A stretch of DNA of 34,299 nt from IMG/VR virus record IMGVR_UViG_3300020172_002480, positions 1-34,299 of that record; one strand, written 5' to 3'. Each line of letters starts with the position of its first letter. Within the stretch, counting starts at the first letter, position 1. The notes beneath the pieces were generated by a model. The model saw nothing but the letters and a program-made list of their open reading frames with translations, searched no databases and was not told the DNA's origin. This document shows, one piece after another, positions 22,262 to 29,760 of the stretch. The DNA is from a virus. The position numbers and the translations under genes were made by a program.

Positions 22262-22845
22262 TGAGTTCTACTAATAGATCAAGTGCCCGTGATGCTCATA
22301 TTGCGGATTATTACGTAACACCAACTAAAAACATAACTGACTTTATCGATCATTTCGAATCAGATTACGGCTCACTTGGTTCATTATTATTGGACCCGTA
22401 TGCAGGTGGCGATGCTCAGAATCAAATGAGTTACCCAACTGCACTAGCACGGGCTGGTTATACCAATATTGAAACATTAGACTTGAGACAAGATTCGTTG
22501 GCTTCTCACCCTAATACCAATTATTTAAATGTTGATCTTTCAACAATTATGGCTGAACCGGATTGCATCATAACGAATCCACCATTTAATATTGCGCTGG
22601 ATATAATTAACAAATCATTAGATGATGTTAAAGATAATGGATACGTTGTCATGTTATTACGCCTTAACTTTTTCGGTTCTAAGGGTAGAAAACCATTCTG
22701 GACCAACAATTTACCAATGTGTTGTTACGTCCATTCAGAAAGAATGCGATTCTTAAACACTGGTGGTACCGATTCAATCGAGTACCTGCATTGCGTTTGG
22801 AAGAAAGGAACCAAATTCAATAGTACCGAACTCAGAATTATTTAA
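22261..22845 (+). CDS. DNA adenine N6-methyltransferase-like protein
   Basis: Protein of 194 residues with the class I methyltransferase layout. DYYVTP lies near the start (16-21), an SAM-binding motif I variant LLLDPYAGGD at 42-51, an acidic motif II region (TLDLRQ), and the catalytic motif IV NPPF at 106-109. NPPF/DPPY-type motifs methylate the exocyclic amino group of adenine, or less often cytosine. It has no separate target-recognition domain and no partner nuclease nearby, so it is probably a solitary phage methyltransferase, perhaps protecting phage DNA from host restriction. Motif I has Asp (GGD) rather than the usual final Gly. Confidence 0.85.
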   Translation: MSSTNRSSARDAHIADYYVTPTKNITDFIDHFESDYGSLGSLLLDPYAGGDAQNQMSYPTALARAGYTNIETLDLRQDSLASHPNTNYLNVDLSTIMAEPDCIITNPPFNIALDIINKSLDDVKDNGYVVMLLRLNFFGSKGRKPFWTNNLPMCCYVHSERMRFLNTGGTDSIEYLHCVWKKGTKFNSTELRII

Positions 22846-22870
22846 TTTTAACAATATTCAAGGATGAATA

Positions 22871-23857
22871 ATGACTTATATTCTAATAGATCTTTCAAAT
22901 CTGTTCTATCGGGCCCGACATTCTATACAAGGAAATGCTGAACTAAAACTTGGCATGGCTTTTCATATTACTTTCCATAGTATTAAAAAAGCGTGGCACG
23001 ATTTTGATGGTAAACACGTCGTTGTATGCCTCGAAGGTCGTAGCTGGCGCAAAGATTATTATGAACCATACAAACGAAATAGGGCCGATATCCGTGCGGC
23101 AATGAATCTAAAAGAGCAAGAAGAAGAAAAATTGTTCTGGGAAGCATTTGATGAATTTAAAAATTTTATTACTGAAAAAACTAATTGCACTGTTTTACAA
23201 CATGCGAGATTAGAAGCTGATGATTTGATTGCTGGGTTTATCCAGCAACATCCAACCGCTAATCATGTTATTATTAGTACTGACAGTGATTTCCAACAAT
23301 TAATAGCACCAAATGTTAGTCAATATAATGGCGTTGCTGATGTCCATATCACACATGAAGGTTATTTCGATGCTAAAGGTAAACCGGTTAAAGATAAAAA
23401 AACTGGTGAGATTAAAATGCCATTAGATCCAGAATGGATGTTGTTTGAGAAATGTATGCGTGGTGATACTAGTGATAACGTTTTCTCAGCATACCCAGGT
23501 GTTAGAACTAAGGGCACTAAAAATAAAGTTGGGTTAACGGAGGCATTCCATGATAGAAAAACTAAAGGATATGCATTTAATAATTTAATGCTACAACGAT
23601 GGGTTGACCATAACGGAGTTGAACATCGTGTATTAGATGATTACGAACGTAATCGTCAATTGATTGATTTATCTCATCAACCGGATGATATTAAAGAAAT
23701 TATAAAAGAAACAATAGAAACGAATGCAAAACCAAAAGAAGTTTTACAAGTAGGCATTCGTATGTTAAAATTCTGCCAGTCGTTTGATATGAAACGAATG
23801 ATGGATAACATTCAGCAATTTGCTGAACCGTTTCAAGCAAAATATACAGGAGAATAG
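22871..23857 (+). CDS. rnh: 5'-3' exonuclease, RNase H-type (T4 Rnh/FEN family)
   Basis: Protein of 328 residues, close to T4 RNase H (305). The metal-binding acidic residues are visible in ILIDLSNLFYRA (D7), LEADDLIAGF (E115, D117, D118), STDSDFQQL (D138, D140) and GDTSDN (D199, D202). YEPYKRNR at 64-71 is the conserved basic arch segment. It would remove RNA primers and flaps during lagging-strand replication. It has an AAGGA site. It lies in the replication region with polymerase and clamp. No intron or truncation. Confidence 0.9.
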   Translation: MTYILIDLSNLFYRARHSIQGNAELKLGMAFHITFHSIKKAWHDFDGKHVVVCLEGRSWRKDYYEPYKRNRADIRAAMNLKEQEEEKLFWEAFDEFKNFITEKTNCTVLQHARLEADDLIAGFIQQHPTANHVIISTDSDFQQLIAPNVSQYNGVADVHITHEGYFDAKGKPVKDKKTGEIKMPLDPEWMLFEKCMRGDTSDNVFSAYPGVRTKGTKNKVGLTEAFHDRKTKGYAFNNLMLQRWVDHNGVEHRVLDDYERNRQLIDLSHQPDDIKEIIKETIETNAKPKEVLQVGIRMLKFCQSFDMKRMMDNIQQFAEPFQAKYTGE

Positions 23858-23858
23858 T

Positions 23859-23921
23859 ATGGCTATTTTAGTACCAAGTGATAAACTAATCAAAGATGTA
23901 GATTCATTACCGAGATCTTAA
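23859..23921 (+). CDS. Possible 20-residue peptide
   Basis: A short open frame (MAILVPSDKLIKDVDSLPRS) starts one base after the exonuclease stop, has its own AGGAGA site, and ends one base before the next ATG. The good site and the perfect fit in the gap favour translation. It could also be a remnant or a spacer for coupling. No function can be assigned. Confidence 0.4.
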   Translation: MAILVPSDKLIKDVDSLPRS

Positions 23922-23922
23922 T

Positions 23923-24582
23923 ATGACTGAAGAAATTAAAGACCCAACGATTGAAGAACAAAAAGAATTACTCCAAACTATCAAATTTACACCCCGTAAA
24001 TATAAAATTGAAGTAGAAGGGCGGGGTGGGGAAATTGTTATTGGAAAAGTAGCTCTCGAAGCATATGATTACCTGGAAGATAATAGTATCAGTATCGATG
24101 ATTTCATTGATGACGAAGATAATGATCTGGAAGTACCAGAAGAATACCGATTCATCCAAGACGGTGCATGGTTTGATTTAGATGATGTAGCACACGAAAA
24201 TGGTGCCACTATGGACGATCTTAGTGATATTGTCGTATACGATGAGAAAGGCACTGAAGTTTGGAGACATTCTTTAGATATTAACTCATTAAATGATTCT
24301 GACATCAGAAATGAAGAAATTGATGAGTGCTATGTTTATGATAATCTAGAAGATGGTGAAGTGGCATTTATTGGCCAATCACTAGAAAAAGGGTTATTTT
24401 TTGGTGGTGAATTCACGTTGAAAGATAAATTTGATCCAGCAAAAATTAGAATCGAGTATAGTAATATTGAAGGTTGGTGTATTTTTTCAAGTGTTGAGTA
24501 TGATGGTGAATATATTGACACTGTTGAATATGATACACATGGAAAAGGAATGGATTTTCGATTGGTATTAGTTGAAAAATAA
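23923..24582 (+). CDS. Acidic conserved phage protein, 219 aa
   Basis: A very acidic protein of 219 residues, especially 50-90 (SIDDFIDDEDNDLEVPEEY) and 130-147. A beta-rich C-terminal half (GEVAFIGQSLEKGLFFGGEF, then YIDTVEYDTHGK) follows. The charge could mimic nucleic acid, as some phage inhibitors do, but there is no direct evidence. There is no strong Shine-Dalgarno before 23923; translation may depend on the tiny frame before it. Its function is unknown. Confidence 0.75.
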   Translation: MTEEIKDPTIEEQKELLQTIKFTPRKYKIEVEGRGGEIVIGKVALEAYDYLEDNSISIDDFIDDEDNDLEVPEEYRFIQDGAWFDLDDVAHENGATMDDLSDIVVYDEKGTEVWRHSLDINSLNDSDIRNEEIDECYVYDNLEDGEVAFIGQSLEKGLFFGGEFTLKDKFDPAKIRIEYSNIEGWCIFSSVEYDGEYIDTVEYDTHGKGMDFRLVLVEK

Positions 24583-24583
24583 A

Positions 24584-24612
24584 TTGACAACTATGAGTTA
24601 GTGTTTTATAAT
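24584..24612 (+). promoter_or_regulatory. Early sigma-70-type promoter for the 24659 cluster
   Basis: TTGACA at 24584-24589, 17 bp, TATAAT at 24607-24612, directly after the preceding stop codon. It drives a group of small unknown genes. Confidence 0.88.
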
Positions 24613-24636
24613 AGCATTTTATTTGAAACACTAACT
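24596..24636 (+). repeat. 11-bp inverted repeat around the 24584 promoter
   Basis: AGTTAGTGTTT at 24596-24606 is perfectly complementary to AAACACTAACT at 24626-24636. The left arm abuts the -10 box and the right arm lies downstream of the expected start, as in the repeat at the dnaJ promoter. The sequences of the two repeats differ. Confidence 0.7.
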
Positions 24637-24658
24637 TTTAATAACATTAGAGGCAAAT

Positions 24659-25150
24659 ATGTCAGCTATTATAACAGATCAAATTACAGACAATATGCTC
24701 AGTAGTAAAAAAACTGGACAAAAGCGTAGGGTAGAACAATCTGCATCTTTTTTAGATAAATTAAATCTAAAAGGAAAATATGAAAATCATAAATTAGCTA
24801 AAATATGGGCATGGCGTAATCATGACCACGGCGAGGTATTTGCTAGTTCATTAGAAATTGATTACTTGTTATTCGATCAAAATATTCTTGTAGAAGAATC
24901 ACCTGATCTAATCGCAAAACTTAAAAGAATCGGATTTGCTGAACAGATCGGGTTTCCAGATGAGGAACTATTTAAAGACTTCTCATACGTTATGTATAAC
25001 AAAAAACATAACATTGCAATCACACTATATCAACCAAAACTTAAAACAGCAATCAAGACTGCACATGAAATTATGAATAAATCTAATTTTGGTGGAGCAT
25101 CTGGTATGGCTGTTTTTCTAGCGGCAGTTGACGTTTTAATTAAAAAATAA
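24659..25150 (+). CDS. Hypothetical phage protein, 163 aa
   Basis: Protein of 163 residues with no motif I recognise. It has a polar N-terminus (SSKKTGQKRRVEQSASF), a middle alpha/beta part (WAWRNHDHGEVFASSLEIDY) and a helical C-terminus ending in an apolar helix (GGASGMAVFLAAVDVLIKK) that could contact a membrane or a protein partner. It has an AGAGG site and an early promoter of its own, so it is probably an early host-takeover or replication accessory protein. This is inference. Confidence 0.75.
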   Translation: MSAIITDQITDNMLSSKKTGQKRRVEQSASFLDKLNLKGKYENHKLAKIWAWRNHDHGEVFASSLEIDYLLFDQNILVEESPDLIAKLKRIGFAEQIGFPDEELFKDFSYVMYNKKHNIAITLYQPKLKTAIKTAHEIMNKSNFGGASGMAVFLAAVDVLIKK

Positions 25151-25166
25151 TAAAGGATTGACCAAC

Positions 25167-25385
25167 ATGGAATGGTTTATGGATATACCAAAGAAAGGGA
25201 TTTTGTGCAAATGTAAATATCATAAAAACGGTGATCAATATAGGATCGACGTAATTACACGTTATAATGATCACCCGCTTTCTGAATTTAGATTTAGAAA
25301 TAATGACAAGTATTATGAAGATGCAATTCCATTAACGATTGATGAAGTTTTAAATTTGACATACATAGAGGGAAATGATGAGTGA
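25167..25385 (+). CDS. Small hypothetical protein, 72 aa
   Basis: I choose the ATG at 25167 (MEWFMDIPKKG), with AAGGA ten bases before it, over an in-frame TTG at 25158 that is too close to that site. The protein is beta-rich with a CKCKYH segment. It overlaps the next gene by eight bases. No known family. Confidence 0.65.
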   Translation: MEWFMDIPKKGILCKCKYHKNGDQYRIDVITRYNDHPLSEFRFRNNDKYYEDAIPLTIDEVLNLTYIEGNDE

Positions 25386-25848
25386 AATTCATGCTAAACC
25401 AATAGTTGATGGTAGATTCTGGGTCGTTGAACAAGATGGTGAGAAGGTTGCAACTCTTCAAAAACAAGAAAATAACAAATTCATGCTATCAAACCACGAT
25501 GGAGAGATGTGGTTTGATGAAGAGGACGAGTTGACTACATTTTTTGGTCAAGACTTTTTTATTACAATGGACACGTTAAACTTTAAAAAACCTGATGAAA
25601 ATGAATGTCATGGTTATCCAACACGTACTAAACCATACAATGCTATGTATGATGTAAGACGTAAACTACCGTTGTTTACTAAAAATGCACATAGTAAAAG
25701 TTTACATTGTGCTGGATGGTATGTCGTTAAATTTAAGAATTGGGTACTTTCATTGTGCCCAAAATTAATTACAGTTGAGCGTTATGATTGCCATGGCCCA
25801 TTCAAATCTAAGGAAGAAGCGAGTAAATTCAAATGCAACCTCAAATAA
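25378..25848 (+). CDS. Conserved T4-like phage protein (PLFTK/CPKLIT motifs)
   Basis: Protein of 156 residues. Of two adjacent ATGs I prefer 25378, which is better spaced from AGAGGG. The N-terminal part FWVVEQDGEKVATLQK is followed by CHGYPTRTKPYNAMYDVR and KLPLFTKNAHSKSLHCAGWY, then LCPKLITVERYDCHGPFKS. This block is highly conserved, in my memory, among T4-like cyanophages, where its function is unknown. Several Cys and His could bind metal. It lies in the early region and overlaps both neighbours. Confidence 0.8.
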   Translation: MSEIHAKPIVDGRFWVVEQDGEKVATLQKQENNKFMLSNHDGEMWFDEEDELTTFFGQDFFITMDTLNFKKPDENECHGYPTRTKPYNAMYDVRRKLPLFTKNAHSKSLHCAGWYVVKFKNWVLSLCPKLITVERYDCHGPFKSKEEASKFKCNLK

Positions 25849-26081
25849 ATTTATCACCAATTACTCAGTTTATCCAACTGATGAGAGCTGCTGAATTAAG
25901 TCAGCAGAAAGAAATTAAAATTCCAATCCATCAAGCTAGATTATTAAACTTGACATTATCTGAAATGATTGATAAAATAAATCAAGACTATGAAGCAATG
26001 TTTAATGATTTAAAAAAATCAGTTGACACAGAAGTAGTTTCTGTTACAATGGATGGTGGTGGATTTGAAGATCCAAAATAA
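25833..26081 (+). CDS. Small conserved phage protein, 82 aa
   Basis: An 82-residue helical protein (KIPIHQARLLNLTLSEMIDK, then INQDYEAMFNDLKK) ending in VVSVTMDGGGFEDPK, a pattern also present in T4-like cyanophages. No function is assigned. It starts 16 bases before the preceding stop. Its last third carries a candidate promoter for downstream genes. Confidence 0.75.
   Translation: MQPQINLSPITQFIQLMRAAELSQQKEIKIPIHQARLLNLTLSEMIDKINQDYEAMFNDLKKSVDTEVVSVTMDGGGFEDPK
26023..26050 (+). promoter_or_regulatory. Possible early promoter inside the 25833 gene
   Basis: TTGACA at 26023-26028, 16 bp, TACAAT at 26045-26050. It is weaker than the others (one base off in -10 and 16 bp spacing) and lies in coding sequence, so it could be chance. 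Confidence 0.45.
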
Positions 26082-26089
26082 GATAAATA
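26082..26089 (+). promoter_or_regulatory. Putative late promoter for the 26114 gene
   Basis: GATAAATA right after the preceding stop. The expected start at 26095 begins GUAGUU, the same first six bases as the predicted HNH gene transcripts, and gives a 19-base leader containing GGAG. Confidence 0.6.
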
Positions 26090-26113
26090 TATACGTAGTT
26101 AATGGAGATTTTT

Positions 26114-26398
26114 ATGGCTAGACCAAAACCACGTATACTTTTAGAAAAAACCGATAAGAAAACGTATAAGACAGATCAGATTTTAGAAGCTGATGCTGTA
26201 TGGGCAATTTTTTATAAAAATTCTGCGTTTAACTTAAAAAGCTCAAATAGCTTGACTAGTTACCCAGGACCAAAATATAAGAAAACTAGTTTTTCTAATC
26301 CAGGTCATGCCCACAACTTAGCTAAAAAATTAAATGAGGAATTTGGTGTTGAAGATTTTCAAGTAGTCAAATTAACTCAAGGAACAATTATTAAATGA
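26114..26398 (+). CDS. Small basic hypothetical protein, 94 aa
   Basis: Start at the ATG at 26114 ([20 protein letters not shown]), with GGAG upstream; an ATG at 26102 overlaps that site and is unlikely. The protein is basic and resembles a small alpha/beta domain ([38 protein letters not shown]). No recognised family. It has both a late promoter and a weaker early candidate upstream. Its stop overlaps the next start (ATGA). Confidence 0.7.
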   Translation: MARPKPRILLEKTDKKTYKTDQILEADAVWAIFYKNSAFNLKSSNSLTSYPGPKYKKTSFSNPGHAHNLAKKLNEEFGVEDFQVVKLTQGTIIK

Positions 26399-26793
26399 TT
26401 ACCAGGGATGCCCTAACTAGGATATTTTTAACCGAGTGGGGGAAATGTGCAGATGAATCGAATGTCAAATTTTACTCACGGGTATGGTGGCAATCGAGTC
26501 GTAGTAGTGCACAAACCGCTTTTAGGTTAACTAAAGAAGGACTTTCTTTTTTAGTCAATGATTTAGGATTAAAAGCATATGAAATACCATTTACTGAGCC
26601 AATTGAGCATAGTCCACAAACTATGATCTATTTAAGTAGGTATATAAATTGCCCTTATTACTTGACACACAACAGTATCACGGTATTTTCAGAAATTAAG
26701 AGCTTTGAACTACATTTATTTTCTGATGACATCAGAAAATATGGTATACTAAAAGCGATTAATGCTAGAAATAAAGCTTTAAAAGGGGATTAA
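26395..26793 (+). CDS. Hypothetical phage protein, 132 aa
   Basis: Protein of 132 residues beginning at an ATGA overlap with the previous gene. It is rich in aromatic residues ([34 protein letters not shown]) and has a basic helical C-terminus. No motif is recognised; it looks like a single small domain. It ends in a terminator shared with the convergent endonuclease gene, and the two stop codons overlap within TTAA. Confidence 0.7.
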   Translation: MITRDALTRIFLTEWGKCADESNVKFYSRVWWQSSRSSAQTAFRLTKEGLSFLVNDLGLKAYEIPFTEPIEHSPQTMIYLSRYINCPYYLTHNSITVFSEIKSFELHLFSDDIRKYGILKAINARNKALKGD

Positions 26794-26803
26794 CTCCCCT
26801 TTT
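26781..26803. terminator. Bidirectional terminator with overlapping convergent stops
   Basis: AAAAGGGGA (26781-26789), loop TTAAC, TCCCCTTTT (26795-26803). Flanking A and T runs make it usable on both strands. The loop holds the stop codons of the plus-strand gene (26791-26793) and of the minus-strand endonuclease (26790-26792). Confidence 0.85.
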
Positions 26804-28334
26804 CTTTCACAAACACAAAATTTCCACAATCCCAAATTCTATCATACCCATTTTCTTTCATATTATCCCATTCAGTCATCATCGGATCAAATGAATTCAA
26901 TATAGTAGATAACTTATGTTTTTGATACTTTATTCTACTTTCTGAATTCTTACCATTTTTGATATACCAATAATTAGGATTGCTCTGACTTATCTTTGTA
27001 AACCCAATCTTTTCATATACCGTCCCGGTATTCCATCGTAAATCGCAGTAACTAATAATTGATGATGGATTATGGGTTTTTTCAAAATGTTTTAACAATT
27101 TACTCGCCCCACCAACTACATTGGTATACAACGTGTTTGAATATCTTAATAATTCCCAATCGTATTTCTTGTTATATCTACTTTTACAAAAACTCATTGC
27201 TGCTACTAATTCATCATTATAGTATAATCCATATGCAATTTTATAAACCCCAAATCCTTGAATATGTGTAGTTTCAAAAAAAGTATTAGCTGAAAGCAAA
27301 TCTAGTTCACGTATGATACATTTCCTAGCCCATATCTTGTTGTTTTTTCCAAAAATACCAGATAACCTAGATTTTACAATTTCTTGCTTGTTATCCCATT
27401 CTTCATCAGTGATCTGAACTAACCGAATACCCTTTGCATTGCAACCATTCATTTTATTCAAATGATACATTTTGTCTTTACCCATTAGTTCACTATGCCA
27501 AGCCAATCCATTTATCTCAATTGCAATGTTAGCAGAAGTTACTACTATATCTAATTCTTTGGGCTTCAATATAGTTCTATTAGATGTTTCATATTCAATT
27601 CCTATGCTATCCAAATATGCACGTACACCACGTTCAATTGATGATACGGAATGCCGTGAAATATCAATCCCCAAATTATTTTTAAAATGTAAACACAATT
27701 GAGAATGCCCAATTCCTAATCTCTCCGAAATCTCCAATACCGATAATTTTAAATCAAAAAACCAATGTCTCATTTCTTCTTCATTATCACGCAACGTCAA
27801 CGCAGCTTCATTAATATGTGATTGCGATTGCCTCTTCCTACCATATTTCACCTGATGGGTGATATCTATTTTATCTTTTACTGATTGCAACTTACTAGTA
27901 TTAGATACGCCATACCGTTCCATACATGTCAGTTTATACTTTTCTTTGAAGTATTCAGACCTGGCTACATTTTCAACACCATATCGTGCTAGACACGTTT
28001 CCTTTTGCTTTTTTATATTTTCAGGTAATACTAAATTAGTCTTGGTACCATATTTTTCTAAACATGTTTTCTCAGTCTTGTTGCGGACTTCATCACTGTT
28101 ATGTGAACATTTAGAAGAACAAAATCGACGATATTCCGATGTCTTCGCCGTCCAATTAACAGTTTTAATTTGACAAGTTTTACATAATGGTATACTATAC
28201 AACTCATTCTCGATATGCCACAACCGTTGGCGAATTGGAGTTGACTTGTCAGTTCCTAAAAATGAAGTCTTAGTATATAATTTTTCTAATTCTTCACTGT
28301 TTGATAATAATGCACGTAATTCTTTGTAATCCAT
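26790..28334 (-). CDS. Large free-standing homing endonuclease-like protein (Vsr-like nuclease, GNAT-like C-terminus)
   Basis: Protein of 514 residues. Domains in order: a Cys4 zinc-finger-like module (C51-C54, C72-C76); three to four repeats of about 23 residues around CLEKYG, CLARYGVEN and CMERYGVSN, a NUMOD-like DNA-binding array shared with the HNH gene at 31779; a helix-turn-helix-like segment (VLEISERLGIGHSQL); a Vsr/EDxHD-type nuclease core (E234, D262, EINGLAWHS at 273-281, H291, QITDEEW); and a C-terminal domain resembling GNAT acyltransferases (GGASKLLKHFEK, TGTVYEKIGF). Known relatives of the nuclease core include the I-Bth0305I family. It is transcribed against its neighbours, with its own late-type promoter. 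Confidence 0.8.
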   Translation of the reverse strand: MDYKELRALLSNSEELEKLYTKTSFLGTDKSTPIRQRLWHIENELYSIPLCKTCQIKTVNWTAKTSEYRRFCSSKCSHNSDEVRNKTEKTCLEKYGTKTNLVLPENIKKQKETCLARYGVENVARSEYFKEKYKLTCMERYGVSNTSKLQSVKDKIDITHQVKYGRKRQSQSHINEAALTLRDNEEEMRHWFFDLKLSVLEISERLGIGHSQLCLHFKNNLGIDISRHSVSSIERGVRAYLDSIGIEYETSNRTILKPKELDIVVTSANIAIEINGLAWHSELMGKDKMYHLNKMNGCNAKGIRLVQITDEEWDNKQEIVKSRLSGIFGKNNKIWARKCIIRELDLLSANTFFETTHIQGFGVYKIAYGLYYNDELVAAMSFCKSRYNKKYDWELLRYSNTLYTNVVGGASKLLKHFEKTHNPSSIISYCDLRWNTGTVYEKIGFTKISQSNPNYWYIKNGKNSESRIKYQKHKLSTILNSFDPMMTEWDNMKENGYDRIWDCGNFVFVKEKGS

Positions 28335-28351
28335 TAGAGTTCCTTTTATTA

Positions 28352-28359
28352 TATTTAGC
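28352..28359 (-). promoter_or_regulatory. Putative late promoter for the Vsr-like endonuclease
   Basis: On the minus strand GCTAAATA lies 17 bases before the ATG. The predicted start near 28346 gives a 12-base leader with AAGGA. Unlike the two HNH genes, no 5' hairpin is present. Confidence 0.5.
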
Positions 28360-28450
28360 AGTTTATCACCGCGTATTAGTAAATCTCAACCTTGCTATTA
28401 TACACGCATATTAAAGAATGGTCAATGAGTTTTTTAATTAAAAAATAACA

Positions 28451-28479
28451 TTGACAACGTATCAATCATTCGATACAAT
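28451..28479 (+). promoter_or_regulatory. Early sigma-70-type promoter upstream of moxR (distal)
   Basis: TTGACA at 28451-28456, 17 bp, TACAAT at 28474-28479. It is the first of two promoters in the 260-base gap before moxR; nothing else but the two promoters and the minus-strand late box is seen in this gap. Confidence 0.75.
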
Positions 28480-28533
28480 AAGCACAGTTTTTAAGGAAGT
28501 AACAAATTTACATCACACGGAAGTTAAAAATAG

Positions 28534-28562
28534 TTGACAATATAAACTGTTTACTATATACT
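28534..28562 (+). promoter_or_regulatory. Early sigma-70-type promoter upstream of moxR (proximal)
   Basis: TTGACA at 28534-28539, 17 bp, TATACT at 28557-28562, about 32 bases before the moxR ATG. Tandem promoters suggest high or prolonged expression. Confidence 0.75.
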
Positions 28563-28594
28563 TTAATCTTTTAACACAACACAGAGAGTACATT

Positions 28595-29674
28595 ATGAGC
28601 GAAAGAGCAGTAGGCCCCAAATCAGCAAAGAAAGCGATTATTAAAGCATTAAAAGTTAAACGCCCTATCTTTATATGGGGTCCTCCAGGTATCGGTAAAT
28701 CTGATTTGATTAAACAAATCGGCGATGATTCAAATTCACATGTAATTGACGTTCGCTTATCATTATGGGATCCAACCGATATTAAAGGTGTACCATTCTT
28801 TGATGACCACTCTGGTACTATGAAATGGGCTCCACCTTCTGAATTACCAGGTATGAAAGAAGCTGAACAGCATAACAGAATTATCTTATTCTTGGATGAG
28901 ATGAACTCTGCGGCACCATCTGTTCAATCAGCGGCCTATCAGTTGGTATTGAATCGTAAAGTTGGTACTTATGAATTACCAGACAATGTTGTTATTGTTG
29001 CTGCTGGTAACCGTGAAGGTGACAAAGGTGTTACATACCGTATGCCAGCACCGTTGGCAAATCGTTTCATCCACGTTGAGATGGAACATAAATTCGACGA
29101 CTGGTTTGATTGGGCAACTGAAAACAAAATTCACAAAGATATCGTTGGTTTCTTGAACTGGTCTAAAGGTGATTTATACAGCTTTGACCCAAGATCATCA
29201 AGCCGTGCGTTCTCAACCCCACGTTCTTGGTCATTCGTTAGTGAATTATTGACCGATAATGATACCGACGATGAAACATTGATGACATTGATGTCTGGTT
29301 CCGTTGGCGAAGGTGTGGCATTGAAATTCGGTGCTTACCAAAAATTGGCAGGTAAAATGCCTAATCCAACCGATATCTTGAAAGGTAAAGTTACTAAACT
29401 TGACTATAGAGAAATCTCAGCGATGTATTCATTGACTGTTGGGTTATGCTACGAGTTGAAAGATGGCGCTGAACGTAAAGATAAAGATTGGAACGATCAA
29501 GTCAACTGTTTCTTCCAATTCATGATGACAAATTTTGAAACAGAATTGGTTATTATGGGCACTAAAATTGCATTAGCAACTTATAAATTACCATTAGACG
29601 TTGACCAGATCAGCTGTTTCATGGAATTTCATAAAAAATATGGCAAATACATAGCAGCTGCCACCGATAATTGA
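28595..29674 (+). CDS. MoxR-family AAA+ ATPase
   Basis: Protein of 359 residues with one AAA+ module: Walker A GPPGIGKS (29-36), Walker B RIILFLDEMNSA (D101-E102), a sensor-type VVIVAAGNREGD, and an arginine-finger region LANRFIHVEM. MoxR ATPases act with VWA-domain partners as chaperones that load metals or remodel complexes. The partner is likely the gene at 30586. The two are now separated by an HNH gene on the other strand. Codons are richer in G and C than in neighbouring genes, perhaps for high expression. The substrate in the infected cell is unknown. Confidence 0.9.
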   Translation: MSERAVGPKSAKKAIIKALKVKRPIFIWGPPGIGKSDLIKQIGDDSNSHVIDVRLSLWDPTDIKGVPFFDDHSGTMKWAPPSELPGMKEAEQHNRIILFLDEMNSAAPSVQSAAYQLVLNRKVGTYELPDNVVIVAAGNREGDKGVTYRMPAPLANRFIHVEMEHKFDDWFDWATENKIHKDIVGFLNWSKGDLYSFDPRSSSRAFSTPRSWSFVSELLTDNDTDDETLMTLMSGSVGEGVALKFGAYQKLAGKMPNPTDILKGKVTKLDYREISAMYSLTVGLCYELKDGAERKDKDWNDQVNCFFQFMMTNFETELVIMGTKIALATYKLPLDVDQISCFMEFHKKYGKYIAAATDN

Positions 29675-29678
29675 TTTA

Positions 29679-29705
29679 TAAGGGGTTGAAAACCCCTTAC
29701 TTTAT
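29679..29705 (+). terminator. Terminator after moxR
   Basis: TAAGGGGTT (29679-29687), loop GAA, AACCCCTTA (29691-29699), then C and TTTAT. It ends the moxR transcript just before the HNH insertion. Confidence 0.8.
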
Positions 29706-29719
29706 CTACTAGTTAATAC

Positions 29720-29760
29720 ATAATAACGATGATGTAGTCAATCCATTTCATCGTTATTAT
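29720..29760 (-). repeat. 13-bp inverted repeat at the 3' end of the HNH gene
   Basis: The arm at 29720-29732 is perfectly complementary to 29748-29760, with a 15-base loop that includes the HNH stop codon. It could protect the 3' end of the minus-strand mRNA or help terminate it; no T-run follows on that strand. Confidence 0.6.

Noticed and set aside
26700-26751. Possible promoter with TATACT near 26748
   Set aside because: No -35 box at a useful distance; the nearest TGACA-like sequence is about 13 bp away.
28335-28594. A small gene or RNA in the gap before moxR
   Set aside because: Only two early promoters and one minus-strand late box are seen; no open frame with a ribosome-binding site and no tRNA-like fold.
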